Shown here in pieces: positions 62,217 to 64,000 of a stretch of 64,000 nucleotides of DNA (the first letter of the stretch is position 1; each line of letters opens with the position of its first letter). The stretch is from contig NZ_JACHJJ010000013.1 in the NCBI RefSeq assembly GCF_014203605.1, positions 160,652 through 224,651 on the forward strand, given 5' to 3'. The stretch is from Thiemannella venezuelensis (GTDB lineage: Bacteria > Actinomycetota > Actinomycetes > Streptosporangiales > Streptosporangiaceae). The notes beneath the pieces are model-generated. The model saw nothing but the letters and a program-made list of their open reading frames with translations, was not told where the DNA came from and did no database searches. Position numbers and translations under genes: made by a program.

Positions 62217-64000
62217 ATGACAGGTGGTCTGCGGGGACCGGCCGCGCCGCCGTACACCCTTCCGGGCCGGGTCCGCGCGCGGGCGACGATGTGGGGCCTC
62301 GGCGCGCTCTCCCTCTTCAGTATCGGCTGGTTCCTCCTCGGCCTGGTGCACCCGCCGGCGTGGCCGATCGTGGCGTGGATCCCGGTGGTCGTCTCCGTCC
62401 CGGTCGCCGCGCTCGCGTGCGCGCGCGTCTCGCGGTCGGCCGCCCTGCCCGCGGCGGCGCGGTCGTTCTGGCGGCGGCTCAGCGTCTCGATGGCGGTTCT
62501 CTCCGCCGGGCTGGCGAACGGCGTCTACGACGTGTTCACCGTTCCCGGCGTCTCGCTGCGGTACACCGGCCCGCTCACCATGGTGCTGTACCTCGGCGCC
62601 CTGCTGATCACCATCTGGGCGCTGCTGGGGCTGCCGATCGGGCAGCGCTCCCGCAGGGCGCTGCTGACCCTGGGGCTCGACGCGGGCGTCGTCATGCTGG
62701 CCGCGGGGTTGTTCGCGTGGCACCTGATGCTGCGCGTCGCGCCGGACGTGGCGGCCGCCACGGGTTCGTCCTGGAGCACCCTCGTGGTCGTCGCGCTGTG
62801 CTTCCTCGAGGTGCTCACCGCCGTCAAGCTGCTGCTGACCGGCGCCGGCCCGCTGCACCGCGGCGTCCTGGCGGCCCTGGGGATGTCGGTCGTGGCGGGT
62901 GCCGCGAGCAGCGCGCTCGCCCCGTTCCTGCACGCCAAGCCCTACCTCGCCACCACGCACCTCGGCATCCCGCTCATCGCCTTCTTCACCGGTCTCGCCG
63001 TCGAGCGGCAGCTCCGGGTCTCGGCCGAGCCGGCCGCCGCCCCGCGGCGGCGGAGGCGGCCGTTCAGCCTGCTGCCGTACGTCGCGATCGCGGCGACGGA
63101 CGTCCTGCTGGTGATCTCGGCCCAGGAGTCCGGCCCGGAGCTCCGCGTGATCGCGGCCGGGACGATCGCGATCACCGCCCTGGTGGTGCTCCGCCAGATC
63201 GTGGCCTTCTACGACAACGCCAGCCTCCAGGACCAGCTCTCCCACCAGGCCACGCACGACACGCTGACCCGGCTGGCCAACCGGGCCCTGTTCACCGAAC
63301 GGGCCGAGGGCGCCCTGACCGAGACCGCCGGCCGCGGGGTCGCCCTCGCCCTGATCGACCTCGACGACTTCAAAACCGTCAACGACCGGCTCGGCCACGC
63401 GGTCGGCGACGCGCTGCTGGTGGCCGTGGCCGACCGGCTGAGCGCGTGCATCCGGCGCGGCGACACCGTCGCCCGGCTGGGCGGCGACGAGTTCGCCGTG
63501 CTGCTGCGCGACGTCACCGCCGCCGAGGCCGACCAGATCACCGAGCGGATCATCACGACGCTCGGCACGCCGGTCGCCGCCGACGGCCACGAACTGCTCG
63601 TGCAGGCCAGCATCGGCCTGGTCGACGGGGTCGCCGGCATGGACGCCAGCGAACTGCTGCGCCGCGCGGACGTGGCCATGTACACCGCCAAGGAACGCGG
63701 CAAGAGCCGCTACGTGCGCTACGCCCAGGACATGGACACCCGCGCCGTCGAGCACGCCCGCCTCGGCGCCGAGCTGCGCCAGGCCCTGACCGCCGGCGAG
63801 CTGTTCCTGCTCTACCAGCCCGTGGTCGCGCTGCCCGGCGGCGAGCTGTCCGGCGTGGAGGCGCTGGTCCGCTGGCGCCACCCCGAACACGGCCTCGTCT
63901 CCCCCGCGGAGTTCATCCCCGTCGCCGAGCGCACCGGCATGATCGTCGAGGTCGGCGCCTGGGTGCTGCGCGAGGCCTGCCGCCAGATGGCCGCCTGGAA
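62217..64000 (+). CDS. GGDEF-EAL cyclic-di-GMP enzyme, cut by the right edge
   Basis: The first 594 residues of a membrane protein. About seven to eight helices (residues about 25-320) precede a GGDEF domain whose catalytic motif is intact (GGDEF at 422-426) with an RRGD inhibitory I-site five residues before it. The EAL domain begins near 515 with VEALVRWRHPEHG (E548-A549-L550) and runs off the window. It makes and probably also degrades c-di-GMP, which controls development in streptomycetes. ATG 62217 has GGAGG 8 nt upstream. Confidence 0.93.
   Translation, partial: MTGGLRGPAAPPYTLPGRVRARATMWGLGALSLFSIGWFLLGLVHPPAWPIVAWIPVVVSVPVAALACARVSRSAALPAAARSFWRRLSVSMAVLSAGLANGVYDVFTVPGVSLRYTGPLTMVLYLGALLITIWALLGLPIGQRSRRALLTLGLDAGVVMLAAGLFAWHLMLRVAPDVAAATGSSWSTLVVVALCFLEVLTAVKLLLTGAGPLHRGVLAALGMSVVAGAASSALAPFLHAKPYLATTHLGIPLIAFFTGLAVERQLRVSAEPAAAPRRRRRPFSLLPYVAIAATDVLLVISAQESGPELRVIAAGTIAITALVVLRQIVAFYDNASLQDQLSHQATHDTLTRLANRALFTERAEGALTETAGRGVALALIDLDDFKTVNDRLGHAVGDALLVAVADRLSACIRRGDTVARLGGDEFAVLLRDVTAAEADQITERIITTLGTPVAADGHELLVQASIGLVDGVAGMDASELLRRADVAMYTAKERGKSRYVRYAQDMDTRAVEHARLGAELRQALTAGELFLLYQPVVALPGGELSGVEALVRWRHPEHGLVSPAEFIPVAERTGMIVEVGAWVLREACRQMAAW

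Noticed and set aside
1..64000. tRNA genes, insertion sequences, prophage or integration sites
   Set aside because: No tRNA-like cloverleaf with the T-loop consensus, transposase, integrase or flanking duplications were seen in any gap.

Overview
The window is very GC-rich DNA from an actinomycete. The gene set suggests a filamentous, Streptosporangiaceae-like organism: an uninterrupted division and cell-wall (dcw) cluster with sepF, yggT and divIVA, several PASTA-less Ser/Thr kinases, a MurE carrying the DNPR motif of meso-diaminopimelate enzymes, an LLM/F420-type oxidoreductase, and a T-box-controlled eukaryal-type isoleucyl-tRNA synthetase. Genus-level placement is inference. I see no rRNA, tRNA, CRISPR array, insertion sequence or prophage.

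Layout. 1-4.8 kb (minus): the 5' part of dnaE, then a chorismate mutase fused to a degenerate DAHP-synthase-like barrel. Its mRNA leader holds a short Phe/Cys-containing ORF and a strong intrinsic terminator, an attenuator arrangement. 4.8-15 kb (plus): two adjacent, related membrane Ser/Thr kinases sharing an unusual ectodomain, an AraC-type regulator, the azlCD exporter, an MMPL transporter and a third kinase. 15-17 kb (minus): rluD-type pseudouridine synthase, lspA and a DksA/TraR zinc protein. 17.1-20.6 kb (plus): translational T-box and ileS, whose HIGH signature reads GVHH. 20.7-42 kb (minus): the dcw supercluster, transcribed from a MraZ-box promoter near 42.06 kb: mraZ, rsmH, ftsL, ftsI, murE, murF, mraY, murD, ftsW, murG, murC, ftsQ, ftsZ (own promoter), yggS, sepF, yggT, divIVA and a two-zinc-motif membrane protein. 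The laccase-domain gene pgeF/yfiH usual between ftsZ and yggS is missing.

42.6-47.4 kb (plus): MoxR ATPase, DUF58 protein and TgpA-type transglutaminase, divergent from mraZ. 47.5-52.3 kb (minus): DUF3040 protein, dinB, a methyltransferase, then nusB-efp-pepQ. 52.5-54 kb (minus): a DAACS-family symporter behind a Cys-codon leader peptide of the type found at sulfur genes, so cystine is a plausible substrate. 54.1-55 kb (minus): a toxin-antitoxin pair with palindromes inside its promoter. 55-59.95 kb: an LLM oxidoreductase (minus), a membrane-anchored endonuclease/phosphatase-fold protein (plus), and an orphan CoxD/CoxE/MobA-like maturation trio (minus) without structural dehydrogenase genes. 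60.1-62.1 kb (plus): a Ktr/Trk potassium channel and its regulator. 62.2 kb to the end (plus): a GGDEF-EAL protein cut by the window edge.

Most genes are packed with 4-nt ATGA/GTGA overlaps. Two tiny ORFs (10561-10614, 43599-43664) bridge neighbouring genes by such overlaps at both ends. The best leads are regulatory: the aromatic attenuator, the leader peptide before the DAACS symporter, MraZ boxes on both sides of the mraZ/moxR intergenic region, and the T-box paired with a GVHH-type IleRS.
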